Positions 44,156 through 53,871 of a DNA stretch of 57,836 bases are shown here, one piece after another (the stretch's first letter is position 1; each line of letters begins with the position of its first letter). Position numbers and translations under genes: made by a program. The notes below the pieces were generated by a model. That model worked only from the letters and a program-made list of their open reading frames with translations, was not told the origin of the DNA and searched no databases. Origin of the DNA: an uncultured Clostridia bacterium (GTDB taxonomy: Bacteria > Bacillota > Clostridia > Lachnospirales > CAG-274); NCBI GenBank assembly GCA_947585865.1, contig CANPXH010000014.1:1-57836 (forward strand), in the 5' to 3' direction.

Positions 44156-45340
44156 ATGAAAAAGGATTTTTTTATATTTATTAAAAGAAGAGCAATACAA
44201 TTACTTCATTATATGGTTTTTTTATTAGCAAAATTCTATGTTTATATAACAAATCAGAATGTTAAGGACATATGGCTTATTGCAGAAAGAGGTTATGATG
44301 CACGAGATAATGCCTATGTTTTATATAAATATATTAAGAACAATCACCCGGAAATAGAGTGTAAATATGTGATTTCCAAGAACTCTTTTGATTTTGAAAG
44401 GATTGATAAATCTGATGTAGTTCTGCATAATAGCTGGGAAAATTATATTCTCTTTATTACCGCAAAAATTTTGATAAGTACACATATATGTGGTTATTCA
44501 CCGGATATGAACGTATTCAGTAAACTTGATGAGTATAATATGTTAAAAATACCCGGAAAGAAGGTGTATTTAACTCATTTCTTGTTAGACAGGGCAATTT
44601 TTACATGGAATAGACATTTGCATACAATTGACTTATATACTTGCAGTTCCAGATGTGATTATGATAACTGCCTGAAAAATAGTGATTACGGAAAAGACGT
44701 TATTAAACTTACAGGTACACCTAGAATGGATAATATTTATAAATGCAAAAACAATAATACAGATAATTTGATATTAGTTATGCCAACATGGAGAGTCCCT
44801 TTCATATATATGACAAAAAAGTCATTTCAAAATACTACATATTTTAAAAATTATTATAAGCTCATAAATGATAAAAAACTCATTGACTATCTGAAAGAAA
44901 ATAATTATAAATTGATTTTCTATCCCCATATTGAAGTCCAGAAATTTATAGACTGTTTTGAGTCTGTTTCAGATAGGGTGATTATAGGAGATGCACATAA
45001 ATTTGTTGTTGAGGATTTATTATTAAAATCAAAATTATTAATAACAGATTATTCTAGCGTTCATGCCGATTTTGCTTTGTTGGGCAAAAAGGTAATATAT
45101 TTTCAATTTGATGCAGCAGAAGAACAATCATATCGTCCATGGAATTCATTTTTTACATTTGAAAAGGATGGTTTTGGACCGATATTTGATAATTTAGACA
45201 CTTTAATTAATTATATCATTTCTCAGAAGTCATTTGATATGGATAATATATATTCTGAAAGAGTAAATAAAATATTTCCTATTTTTGATGACAACAATTG
45301 TAGCAGGGTATTTAGTGCAGTTAGCCACTTGCTTAATTAA
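44156..45340 (+). CDS. CDP-glycerol glycerophosphotransferase family protein (TagB/TagF-like)
   Basis: The 394-residue protein has the family end signature ITDYSSVHADFALLGKKVIY followed by FQFD and the YRPWNSFF region. PTWRVPF is the mid-domain mark. Such enzymes transfer glycerol phosphate, ribitol phosphate or related groups from CDP donors in teichoic acid and capsule synthesis. GGAGG precedes the ATG at 44156. The next gene encodes a TagD-like cytidylyltransferase, which should make the donor. This replaces, in the right operon, the LicD/phosphonate decoration of the left. Confidence 0.9.
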   Translation: MKKDFFIFIKRRAIQLLHYMVFLLAKFYVYITNQNVKDIWLIAERGYDARDNAYVLYKYIKNNHPEIECKYVISKNSFDFERIDKSDVVLHNSWENYILFITAKILISTHICGYSPDMNVFSKLDEYNMLKIPGKKVYLTHFLLDRAIFTWNRHLHTIDLYTCSSRCDYDNCLKNSDYGKDVIKLTGTPRMDNIYKCKNNNTDNLILVMPTWRVPFIYMTKKSFQNTTYFKNYYKLINDKKLIDYLKENNYKLIFYPHIEVQKFIDCFESVSDRVIIGDAHKFVVEDLLLKSKLLITDYSSVHADFALLGKKVIYFQFDAAEEQSYRPWNSFFTFEKDGFGPIFDNLDTLINYIISQKSFDMDNIYSERVNKIFPIFDDNNCSRVFSAVSHLLN

Positions 45341-45390
45341 TATATTATTTGTAAACAAATGCTATGTTAATTGTAGATGAAGGAGTATTT

Positions 45391-46731
45391 ATGAAAAAAG
45401 TAATAACATATGGAACCTTTGATATGCTTCATTTTGGTCATATAAATATTCTAAAAAGAGCTAAGGCATTGGGGGATTATCTTATTGTTGGAGTCACGTC
45501 AGATTTATATGATCTTGAAAGAGGCAAATTAAATGTAAAGAACTCATTATCTGAACGAATAGAAGCTGTAAGAGCCACAGGATTGGCAGATGAAATTATC
45601 ATTGAAGAATATGACGGTCAAAAGATACTTGATATCAAAAAGTATAATATTGATATATTCGCTATTGGATCAGACTGGATCGGAATGTTTGATTATATAA
45701 AGGAGTATTGTGAGGTTGTATATTTAGAGAGAACAAGGGGTATATCAAGCACCCAATTACGTATTAAGGATAATAAATGCGTCAGAATAGGAATTATTGG
45801 ATGTGGCAGGATAGCAAAAAGGTTCGTATCAGAATCCAAATATGTTAGCGGAATAAATATTGAAGGTGTTTTTAATCCGAATATAAAATCTGCAGAAGCC
45901 TTCAAAAAAGAATATGAACTAAATTTTGCTACTGACAATATTAAGGATTTTTTTGAGAAAATAGATGCAGTTTATATTGCTTCGCCTCATGCGACACACT
46001 ATGATTATATAATTAAATCTTTAAACGCAGGAAAACACACTTTGTGTGAAAAACCCTTGGTTCTTACAGAGCAAGAGGCTATTGATGTTTATAAACTTGC
46101 TCGGGAAAATGACTTGGTTCTTATGGAAGCCTTAAAGACAGCATATTGTCCCGGCTTTGAGCATCTGATTGTATTGGCAAAATGCGGTAAAATTGGTGAT
46201 ATAAAAGATGTTGAGGCTTCATTTACGAAACTTGTTACAGGGAATGTTCGTGAACTTAAAAAAAGCATGAATGGCGGAAGCATCAATGAGCTTTCTACAT
46301 ATGTTTTTTTGCCTATATTAAAATTACTGGGCATGAATTATGAGAAAGTAGAGTTTTTTTCATTTATGCAAAATGGTATAGATTTGTTTACTAAAGGAAT
46401 ATTTAAGTATAATAATGCAACTGCTTCATTTAAAGTAGGACTTGGTGTAAAAACCGAGGGCAGCTTGGTTATCTCCGGCACAAAAGGATATATATATGTA
46501 CCGGCCCCTTGGTGGAAAACCGAATATTTTGAAATCAGATATGAAAATCCAAATAATACCGACAAATATTTTTATAAATTCAAAGGGGATGGTTTAAGAT
46601 ACGAATTGGTGAGTTTCATAAATAGTATATATTATAACAAAAAAGACAAGCTTTCTTTAAGCGAAGAAGAATCAATTGAATTTGCAAAATTAATTGAGTT
46701 GTATCATATAAATATGTCAAAAAGCATATAA
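45391..46731 (+). CDS. Fused TagD-like cytidylyltransferase and Gfo/Idh/MocA oxidoreductase
   Basis: The 446-residue protein has a cytidylyltransferase at residues 1 to about 125: YGTFDMLHFGHINILKRAK with the H-x-G-H motif, and RTRGISSTQLR, the R-x-x-x-I-S-T-T-like motif. A Gfo/Idh/MocA dehydrogenase follows from about 130: IGIIGCGRIAKRFV, the EKPLVLT catalytic Lys motif, and a glycan-type C-terminal domain. Glycerol-3-phosphate cytidylyltransferase is the closest simple function. The attached dehydrogenase suggests that the alcohol phosphate is made or altered by the same polypeptide. GGAG supports the start at 45391. The product is probably the donor for the preceding phosphotransferase. 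Confidence 0.9.
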   Translation: MKKVITYGTFDMLHFGHINILKRAKALGDYLIVGVTSDLYDLERGKLNVKNSLSERIEAVRATGLADEIIIEEYDGQKILDIKKYNIDIFAIGSDWIGMFDYIKEYCEVVYLERTRGISSTQLRIKDNKCVRIGIIGCGRIAKRFVSESKYVSGINIEGVFNPNIKSAEAFKKEYELNFATDNIKDFFEKIDAVYIASPHATHYDYIIKSLNAGKHTLCEKPLVLTEQEAIDVYKLARENDLVLMEALKTAYCPGFEHLIVLAKCGKIGDIKDVEASFTKLVTGNVRELKKSMNGGSINELSTYVFLPILKLLGMNYEKVEFFSFMQNGIDLFTKGIFKYNNATASFKVGLGVKTEGSLVISGTKGYIYVPAPWWKTEYFEIRYENPNNTDKYFYKFKGDGLRYELVSFINSIYYNKKDKLSLSEEESIEFAKLIELYHINMSKSI

Positions 46732-46825
46732 ATGATTATTTTAATCTGTATTAAATTATTCGCTAATAATATATTGCAGCTGACATATTTATATGGTAAT
46801 AAAATACATTGGTGGTGATATTACA

Positions 46826-47845
46826 ATGAAAGTTATAACATGTGCAAGCTATCATGGAACCGGTTCAAGCGCTATAACTAATTTTTTCAGTGAATTTTCA
46901 AATTGTACAAGCATTGGTGAATTCGAGGTTCGTTTTATTCACGATCCTGATGGAGTAAGGGATTTGGAATATAATCTAATCGAAAACAATAATCGTTTAA
47001 ATACTGGTTATGCAATAAAAAGATATATAAAAAACATAAAATATTTAAACGGAAATTTTTTAAAAAAGAGATACAGAAAGTACTGGGGAAGCAAATTTCT
47101 AGAACTTTCAAATAATTATATAAGTGATATTACAGAGCTTATCAGCAATTCATCGTGGACATATGATGAGAAAGAGAGAGGAGCAATTTTTGATATATTT
47201 TCAACAATTTACAGAAAATTTTTTCAACTTTTTAATCCCGAGTTCGAAAAATCAATATTAGATTTTTTTAATGAAAAAGGTTATTATTCGGCTATTGACA
47301 AAGAACAATTTTATTTTCATACAAAAAAATATATTAACAGTGTATTAAGTTATCTGAATAAAGATAACACAGAATATTTAATGATGGATCAGTTAGTTTC
47401 ACCATCAAATATCGGGCAGTATCTTGACTATTTTTATGATATAAAAATAGTAGTGGTAGACAGAGATCCAAGAGATTTATTTATTCTGGTAACAAAATAC
47501 TGGAAATCAAGTATAGTACCCCATAAAAGTGTAGAGGAGTTTTGCAAATGGTATGAAATAACACGCAGACATAGGAAAAATGAGGAGAATCTAAATCCGG
47601 ATAATGTTTTATTTGTACACTTTGAAGATTTAATTTATAAATATGAAGAAACTACCGAAAAGCTAATGAAGTTTGTTGGCATAGATCCTAAGGATCACAT
47701 AATGCCAAAGGCATATTTAGATCCTGCAGTATCTATAAAAAACACAAATTTAAAACATAAATATCCTAAATTAAAAAAAGAAATTGAATATATAGAAAAT
47801 CATCTTCAGGAATATTTGTATGAATTTCCATCAGACAATAATTAA
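46826..47845 (+). CDS. Sulfotransferase-like P-loop protein
   Basis: The 339-residue protein has an N-terminal phosphate loop (YHGTGSSAITNFF) matching the 5'-phosphosulfate-binding loop of sulfotransferases. VVVDRDPRDLF resembles the conserved 3'-phosphate-binding R-D-P-R-D motif, and VHFEDLIYKYEETTEKLMKF is also typical. It would sulfate the glycan from PAPS. The start at 46826 is preferred because GGTGGTGAT precedes it and the loop then lies at the N-terminus. It is the last polysaccharide gene of the right operon. A kinase-like role is a weaker alternative. Confidence 0.78.
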   Translation: MKVITCASYHGTGSSAITNFFSEFSNCTSIGEFEVRFIHDPDGVRDLEYNLIENNNRLNTGYAIKRYIKNIKYLNGNFLKKRYRKYWGSKFLELSNNYISDITELISNSSWTYDEKERGAIFDIFSTIYRKFFQLFNPEFEKSILDFFNEKGYYSAIDKEQFYFHTKKYINSVLSYLNKDNTEYLMMDQLVSPSNIGQYLDYFYDIKIVVVDRDPRDLFILVTKYWKSSIVPHKSVEEFCKWYEITRRHRKNEENLNPDNVLFVHFEDLIYKYEETTEKLMKFVGIDPKDHIMPKAYLDPAVSIKNTNLKHKYPKLKKEIEYIENHLQEYLYEFPSDNN

Positions 47846-48127
47846 TCACTTAATTTATATGCTTAGTATTAAGGCAAAATTACCATTAACATTAGATATT
47901 TATTATTTTATAACTATATGTTCACGAGACAAGAGGGAAAAATTATTACAAACAAACAAGAAAGCGATATAGTGTAATTACAATTATGCTTATTATTGCA
48001 GTATAGGGTTGATTACAATTAATACAAGTAGAATGAAATGTTTATACATATTTATTATAAAAATATGAAGTTTCATATCAATTTTTTTGTTTATATTGCA
48101 GACTACAGCAGAAAGGAGATATACAAA
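47846..48127. other. Intergenic stretch before the methyltransferase cluster
   Basis: These 282 AT-rich bases separate the right polysaccharide operon from the methyltransferase cluster. A weak promoter-like pair is possible (TTACAA near 47979, TATAGG near 48003), but I do not rely on it. No terminator hairpin or riboswitch is evident. An AGAAAGGAGAT ribosome-binding site lies at its end. Confidence 0.4.
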
Positions 48128-48766
48128 ATGATTTTAGATGATATTTCTAAAAAGCTTCAGGCAGGAAAAGCAAAAGATGTCAAAATTCTAGTTCAGCAGG
48201 CTATCGATGAAGGAATATCTGCTCAAAGAATTCTTGAAGATGGACTGATGTCGGGCATGAATATAATCGGCATTAAATTCAAAAACAATGAGATTTTTGT
48301 CCCAGAGGTTCTTGTGGCCGCAAGGGCTATGAATCAAGGGGCTGCATTATTGAAACCGCTTCTTGCAACAGAAGGTGAAGTAAAAACTGCCGGTAAGGTT
48401 TGCATTGGTACCGTTCAGGGCGATTTACATGATATCGGGAAAAATCTGGTGAAGATGATGATCGAAGGCAAGGGCTTGGAAGTCATTGACCTTGGAACCG
48501 ATGTTGCTCCCGAAAAATTTATTGACACTGCAATTGAGCAAGGTTGTAATATCATCTGTCTTTCTGCGTTACTAACGACAACTATGCCGGTTATGGGTGA
48601 AGTTGTAAAGGCAGCTGAATCGGCGGGAATTAGAGACCATGTGAAAATCATGATCGGCGGTGCGCCAGTCACTTCAGCCTTTTGCAATGAGATAGGCGCT
48701 GATGCTTATACACCGGATGCAGCAAGCGCTGCGGAAAAGGCTGTGGAGTTGTGTAATCAGTTATGA
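48128..48766 (+). CDS. Methyltransferase corrinoid protein (MttC/MtbC-like)
   Basis: The 212-residue protein carries the cobalamin cofactor that shuttles the methyl group. An N-terminal four-helix cap is followed by the B12-binding Rossmann domain with the base-off motif DLHDIGKN (D-x-H-x-x-G), then SALLTTTM and GGAPVT. The start at 48128 is set by GAAAGGAG. It should accept methyl groups from the MttB homologue at 54600 and pass them to the UroD-like enzyme at 49421. It overlaps the next gene by 4 bases. Confidence 0.93.
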   Translation: MILDDISKKLQAGKAKDVKILVQQAIDEGISAQRILEDGLMSGMNIIGIKFKNNEIFVPEVLVAARAMNQGAALLKPLLATEGEVKTAGKVCIGTVQGDLHDIGKNLVKMMIEGKGLEVIDLGTDVAPEKFIDTAIEQGCNIICLSALLTTTMPVMGEVVKAAESAGIRDHVKIMIGGAPVTSAFCNEIGADAYTPDAASAAEKAVELCNQL

Positions 48767-49314
48767 GCGCTTATGAAGGACCATTAGCTATTTTAAGAGA
48801 AAAAGCACTTGCTTTTGGGGCTTATAGAGCTGAGATCATTTCTGTTGGAGACATCAGGGTGGACAGCTCATTCAGGACATTATGTGAAACTAATTCTTGC
48901 GGAAATTATGGCAACAACTATATGTGTCCGCCAAATGTTAAACCGATAAACGAGCTGATAGAAAGGTTATGGACATATAAAAATGCGTTAATTTATCAAA
49001 CTGTCAGTTCACTGACAGACAGCTTTGATTTTGATGGAATGATGAAAGCGGGAAAACGACATAATGATTTAGGACAACGCTTATGGGACGAGGCGGATAA
49101 ACTTGGATTAGATGCTCTTCATCTTGGCGCAGGCGGATGCAGGCTTTGCGATATGTGTGCAATCAAAACGGATGAACCTTGCAGACATCCTGAGCGGGCA
49201 ATGTCATCCTTGGAAGTATATGGAATAGATGTAACTGCACTATCAGCTGTTGCCGGTATGTCATATATAAACGGTCAGGATACAGTAACATATTTTGGTG
49301 CTGTTTTGACATAA
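48763..49314 (+). CDS. DUF2284 metal-binding protein
   Basis: The 183-residue cysteine-rich protein shows ETNSCGNYGNNYMCPP and GGCRLCDMCAIKTDEPCRHP, probably binding an iron-sulfur cluster or another metal. DUF2284 proteins are often found beside corrinoid methyltransferases, and their role is not established. Translational coupling to the corrinoid protein gene suggests joint function, perhaps in cofactor loading or redox maintenance. Confidence 0.85.
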   Translation: MSAYEGPLAILREKALAFGAYRAEIISVGDIRVDSSFRTLCETNSCGNYGNNYMCPPNVKPINELIERLWTYKNALIYQTVSSLTDSFDFDGMMKAGKRHNDLGQRLWDEADKLGLDALHLGAGGCRLCDMCAIKTDEPCRHPERAMSSLEVYGIDVTALSAVAGMSYINGQDTVTYFGAVLT

Positions 49315-49420
49315 CAGCATTTAACACAATATATGCCTTTGTATAATGTATTTTGCTGTTTTATCAAACAAGAAAATATAAATGTTTTTCTTATGAACTA
49401 TTTGAGGAGGAAGCAAATAA

Positions 49421-50449
49421 ATGCGCAAAAATATGAAAAAATGGCTGGAAGAAATTGTAAAGGCAAAGAGTAAAAAAGCATTGCCAATATTATCATTTCC
49501 CGCCGTACAATTAATGGGGATCACTGTTCAGGAGCTGATTTCCGACAGCGATCTGCAGGCGGAAGGAATGCAAAAAGTTGCTGAATGTGTTGACTCTGCA
49601 GCTGCTGTTAGCTTAATGGATCTATCGGTGGAGGCTGAATGTTTCGGCTCAAGCATAGTCATTAATGAAAATGAGGTGCCAACGGTAAAAGGTGCGGTCA
49701 TTTCATCCTTTGAGGATGCAAAATCACTGGAAGTGCCTCCCATAGGAGTCTGCCGTACCGGAATATATATCGAAGGTGTACGAAAGGCGGCAAAATTGGT
49801 TTGTGACAGACCTGTTTTTGCAGGAATGATAGGACCCTATTCTTTGGCGGGAAGACTTCTTGATGTAACGGAAATCATGTTTCTTTGTTATGATGAACCG
49901 GAAACCGTTCAGCTTGTGCTTGAAAAAGTAACAGATTTTCTTATTTCTTACGGAAGGGCATATAAAGATGCGGGAGCAAACGGTATTTTAATGGCAGAGC
50001 CATTAGCGGGTGTATTGTCCCCGTCAATGATGGATGAATTTTCATCACCATATGTAAAAAAAATCGTAGATGCACTACAGGATGATAACTTCCTTGTGTT
50101 TTATCATAATTGCGGAAATAACACTGTACAAAGCCTTGGCAGTATCCTTTCCACAGGCGCTGCGGCATATCATTTTGGTAATGCTGTTTCAATGAAAGAC
50201 ATTCTGGAGCGTGCTCCACAAAATACAGTAGTGTTGGGCAATATCGATCCTGCGGGTGAACTCAGAAATGGGACACCTGGCAGCGTCAGAAAAGCAGTCA
50301 AAAAACTTTTGGATGAATGCGGTGGATATCAAAACTTTATCATATCTTCCGGCTGTGATATTCCTCCTATGTCCAAGTGGGAAAATATTAATGCCTTCTT
50401 CGATGAAGTAAGCAATTTTTACAGAGGTGAGACCTTACGCAATGAATAG
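49421..50449 (+). CDS. Uroporphyrinogen decarboxylase-family methyltransferase (MtbA/MtaA-like)
   Basis: The 342-residue protein belongs to the UroD superfamily branch of corrinoid-dependent methyltransferases, not the haem enzyme. It has AGMIGPYSLAGRLL, MAEPLAGVLSP and FYHNCGNNTVQSL, with the H-x-C pattern used for zinc and thiol binding in MtbA/MtaA. GAGGAGG precedes the ATG. It probably transfers the methyl group from the corrinoid protein to tetrahydrofolate or another acceptor; the acceptor cannot be read from sequence. Confidence 0.87.
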   Translation: MRKNMKKWLEEIVKAKSKKALPILSFPAVQLMGITVQELISDSDLQAEGMQKVAECVDSAAAVSLMDLSVEAECFGSSIVINENEVPTVKGAVISSFEDAKSLEVPPIGVCRTGIYIEGVRKAAKLVCDRPVFAGMIGPYSLAGRLLDVTEIMFLCYDEPETVQLVLEKVTDFLISYGRAYKDAGANGILMAEPLAGVLSPSMMDEFSSPYVKKIVDALQDDNFLVFYHNCGNNTVQSLGSILSTGAAAYHFGNAVSMKDILERAPQNTVVLGNIDPAGELRNGTPGSVRKAVKKLLDECGGYQNFIISSGCDIPPMSKWENINAFFDEVSNFYRGETLRNE

Positions 50450-51935
50450 TATTTTGACTGTACAAAAGGGAGAAAAAATATCACAGATACGCTTTCAGGC
50501 GCCGGATACGTTTGCCCATGTACTGGAAAAAGGCGGTTTCAATGTACGCAAACCATGTGGAGGAAACGGTATCTGCGGAAAATGCAAAGCAGAAATCACA
50601 GGTTCCGTGTCAATGCCGAATGAACAGGAAAAATTTTTTCGATCTCGTCTGATATGTCAGGCTATGTTGTTCGGCGATGCGAAAGTACATCTGCCTGATG
50701 TATCCTGTATGGAACAAATTGAACTCAGTGATATGAGTGCTATTAATGCAATTCAGCCTATGCGTGGAAGAATCGGTGCAGCAATTGATATAGGTACCAC
50801 TACTTTAGCGGTTCGCATTTATGATTTAACTACAGGAAAGGTAATAGGCGAGTTAGGTTCAGAAAATCCACAGTGTGTATTTTCTGCCGATGTGATGGGA
50901 CGCATATCAGCAGCACTGTCGGGAAATGCAGAAGCACTACATACAAAGATCATTAATAAACTTGAAAATATGCTTGACATTATTCTTTCCAAATCGGGAA
51001 GAAGCAGAGAAAAGGTAGATGCATTTGTCATTACAGGCAATACTGCAATGCTGTACTTGCTGACAGGGCAAGATGTGTTATGCCTTTCAAGAGCGCCTTT
51101 CAAAGCTGACAAACTGTTTGATGAAGAAATAAATCTTCTTGGCGGGTATGCATATATACCACCGTGTATTGATGCCTTTGTAGGGGCAGACACCACATGT
51201 GCAGTACTTTCCGGTGGTATGTGTTGTACCGAAGAAACAAAAGTTTTGTGTGATATTGGTACTAACGGTGAAATAGCTCTTTGGAATGAAGGAAAGCTTT
51301 ATGTGACCTCTGCTGCCGCCGGTCCGGCATTTGAGGGTGCCGGTATTTCATGTGGATGCGGAAGTATTCAAGGCGCTATTGACAGAGTGTGGGCAGAAAA
51401 CGGGGATATACGGTTTCATACAATAGGAGACAAGCCTCCCGTTGGTATTTGTGGTTCTGGACTATTAGATGCTATCGCAGCGTTTTTAGAGCTTGGCATA
51501 ATTGACGAAACCGGCGCTGCAGAAGAAGAACTCTTGGCTTTAACACCTGAGATAAAGCTCACAAAAGCCGATATCAGATCAGCACAGCTTGCTAAGGCTG
51601 CCATTGCCGCAGGAATAGAGACTTTGATGAAAGCTGCCGATGTAAAAGCAGAACAAGTATCCAAGTTGTATATTGCAGGAGGCTTTGGCGGACATATAAA
51701 TGTGTCCAGTGCAGTACGAATAGGTCTTATACCCGGTGAATTCCGTGCGAATGTGTGTTTTATTGGAAATGGAGCACTTACGGGGGCGGAAAAACTGCTA
51801 CTTGATCAGAATTGCCGTAATGAAATACAGCAAATTGCGAAAGATGCCATACCGATAAATCTGGGCAACGATCCGGATTTTAATGAGCGTTTTGTCGAGC
51901 ATCTTTATTTTGATAAGGTTATTACAGATTTTTAA
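50442..51935 (+). CDS. Corrinoid activation protein with 2Fe-2S and ASKHA domains (RACo-like)
   Basis: The 497-residue protein reactivates the corrinoid protein after accidental oxidation to Co(II). The N-terminal plant-type ferredoxin domain has CGGNGICGKC and a later RLICQ cysteine. The large C-terminal ASKHA ATPase-like part begins IGAAIDIGTTTLAVRIYD and contains LCDIGTNGEIAL and AGGFGGHIN, as in DUF4445/RACo proteins. The start at 50442 follows GAGGTGAG and overlaps the preceding stop. Its presence shows that the corrinoid pathway is meant to work in a reducing anaerobe. Confidence 0.9.
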   Translation: MNSILTVQKGEKISQIRFQAPDTFAHVLEKGGFNVRKPCGGNGICGKCKAEITGSVSMPNEQEKFFRSRLICQAMLFGDAKVHLPDVSCMEQIELSDMSAINAIQPMRGRIGAAIDIGTTTLAVRIYDLTTGKVIGELGSENPQCVFSADVMGRISAALSGNAEALHTKIINKLENMLDIILSKSGRSREKVDAFVITGNTAMLYLLTGQDVLCLSRAPFKADKLFDEEINLLGGYAYIPPCIDAFVGADTTCAVLSGGMCCTEETKVLCDIGTNGEIALWNEGKLYVTSAAAGPAFEGAGISCGCGSIQGAIDRVWAENGDIRFHTIGDKPPVGICGSGLLDAIAAFLELGIIDETGAAEEELLALTPEIKLTKADIRSAQLAKAAIAAGIETLMKAADVKAEQVSKLYIAGGFGGHINVSSAVRIGLIPGEFRANVCFIGNGALTGAEKLLLDQNCRNEIQQIAKDAIPINLGNDPDFNERFVEHLYFDKVITDF

Positions 51936-51992
51936 TTTATAGTAAATTTTGTTTTGATATCATGTTCACAAAAAACGAAAGGTGAGATGTTC

Positions 51993-53762
51993 ATGAATTT
52001 ACAAGAAGCAAATATATTGCGAACATTGCAGAATGAGCCATTTATTAACCAGCGTATTTTGGCGGAAACATCCGGGCATAGTCTAGGTATTGTTAATAAA
52101 TCAATTCGTTCTCTGATTGAAAAAGGTTATCTTGATGATAATGTACGTTTGACAGAGAAGGCAAGAGATGAGATAAAGGAAAAAGCGCCCTGCAGCGCAA
52201 TTATTCTTGCGGCAGGTTTTGGTATGAGAATGGTCCCGATCAATCTTTCTACACCAAAAGCATTACTCGAAATCAACGGTGAAAAACTGATAGACAGATC
52301 AATAAAACAGCTTAAAGCTGTCGGTGTAAATGACATTACCGTTGTTGTTGGTTTTATGAAGGAAGCGTTTGAGTACTTGATTGATAAGTATGGGGTAGAG
52401 TTGGTTGTTAATGAAGAATATGCGGTCAAGAACAATCTTCATTCGCTCACTCTTGTTGCCGATCATATTCATAATACATATATTGTTCCGTGTGATATTT
52501 GGTGCGACAACAACCCATTTGATCCTACAGAATTATATAGTTGGTATATGGTAAGCGATCTCATTGAAGAGGAATCAAATGTGAGAGTAACCAGAAAAAT
52601 GGACCTTGCTGTTATACCGGAGAAAAGTGCAGGAAATGCCATGATAGGCATTACATATTTGTTGGAACCGGAAGCATCGATCGTGCGCAAAAGACTTAAG
52701 GAAATGGATACTGAAAAATATGCAGAAAGCTTTTGGGAGGAAACTCTGTATAAAAAGGACCGAATGATTGTCAGGGCAAAGATCGTAAATAGCACGGATG
52801 TAGTAGAAATTAACACTTATGAGCAGCTCCGAGATTTGGACTCGAATTCCAATCAGCTTAAATCAGATGCCATTAAGACTATATGTACGGTCCTTAAATG
52901 CAGTGAAGACGAAGTAAGCAATATCAGCGTTTTGAAGAAGGGAATGACGAACAGGAGCTTCCTTTTTACAACAAAAGATGAAAAGTACATTATGCGAATT
53001 CCGGGAGAAGGTACAGATCAACTTATAAATCGTGAGCATGAGGCTGCTGTCTTTCAAGCTATTTCAGGGCATGGACTGTGTGATGTTCCAATATATATAA
53101 ATCCACACAATGGATATAAAATAACAAAATTTCTTGATGGTGTCAGAGTTTGCGATACAGACAATATATGTGAGTTAAGAAAATGTATGAAATTGCTGTC
53201 GGATTTTCATAAGATGAATATTACTATCCCGCATACATTTGACATTTTCGGGCAAATAGAATTTTATGAATCACTGTGGAAAGGTGAAAAATCCATATAC
53301 AAGGATTATTTTGCTACAAAAGAACATATATTCAATCTTCGAGGTTATATTGAAACAACAAGAAGCAAGTGGAGCCTGACACATATTGATGCAGTGCCGG
53401 ATAACTTTCTGTTTTATGAAACTCCTGATGGTGAAGCGTTGCAGCTGACTGACTGGGAATATGCAGGCATGCAGGATCCCCATGTAGACATAGCTATGTT
53501 CTGTATCTACAGTCTGTATAATAAAAGTCAGGTAGACAGATTGATAGGTATTTATTTTGAAGAATACGGAGAAGAATGCACAGATGCGGTGCGTGCGAAA
53601 ATTTATTGTTATATTGCCGCCTGCGGTCTCTTATGGTCAAACTGGTGCGAATTCAAAAGCCATTTCGGAGTAGAATTCGGTGAGTATAGTTTGAGACAGT
53701 ATCGGTTTGCTAAGGATTATTATAAGTATGCAATGGAACTTATTAAAAATATAAATGCATAG
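51993..53762 (+). CDS. Three-domain protein: winged helix, LicC-like cytidylyltransferase and LicA-like choline kinase
   Basis: The 589-residue protein has three parts. Residues 1 to about 65 form a winged helix (NILRTLQNEPFINQRILAET, GYLDDNVRLTEKAR). Residues about 67-290 are a LicC-type nucleotidyltransferase (ILAAGFGMRMVPINLSTPKA, VPCDIWCDNN). Residues about 300-589 are a choline/ethanolamine kinase (KKGMTNRSFLF, LTHIDAVPDNFL with the Brenner-type H-x-D-x-x-x-x-N, LTDWEYAGMQDPHVDIA). Together it could phosphorylate choline or a demethylated analogue and make its CDP derivative. AGGTGAGAT supports the start at 51993. The neighbouring demethylation genes raise the question whether dimethyl or monomethyl ethanolamine is the true substrate. 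Confidence 0.88.
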   Translation: MNLQEANILRTLQNEPFINQRILAETSGHSLGIVNKSIRSLIEKGYLDDNVRLTEKARDEIKEKAPCSAIILAAGFGMRMVPINLSTPKALLEINGEKLIDRSIKQLKAVGVNDITVVVGFMKEAFEYLIDKYGVELVVNEEYAVKNNLHSLTLVADHIHNTYIVPCDIWCDNNPFDPTELYSWYMVSDLIEEESNVRVTRKMDLAVIPEKSAGNAMIGITYLLEPEASIVRKRLKEMDTEKYAESFWEETLYKKDRMIVRAKIVNSTDVVEINTYEQLRDLDSNSNQLKSDAIKTICTVLKCSEDEVSNISVLKKGMTNRSFLFTTKDEKYIMRIPGEGTDQLINREHEAAVFQAISGHGLCDVPIYINPHNGYKITKFLDGVRVCDTDNICELRKCMKLLSDFHKMNITIPHTFDIFGQIEFYESLWKGEKSIYKDYFATKEHIFNLRGYIETTRSKWSLTHIDAVPDNFLFYETPDGEALQLTDWEYAGMQDPHVDIAMFCIYSLYNKSQVDRLIGIYFEEYGEECTDAVRAKIYCYIAACGLLWSNWCEFKSHFGVEFGEYSLRQYRFAKDYYKYAMELIKNINA

Positions 53763-53871
53763 CAATTTATATTACAAACAAGATCGTTATAAAATCGGCT
53801 AATATCAGGCAACAAATTTTTGAATGAAAATACAGACAAAATCTTATTGAAAAGAAAAGAGGAACAACAAA

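Noticed and set aside
46826..47845. Kinase or GTPase because of the N-terminal phosphate loop
   Set aside because: The loop is followed by R-D-P-R-D and C-terminal features typical of sulfotransferases, and no Walker B or G-motifs are visible.
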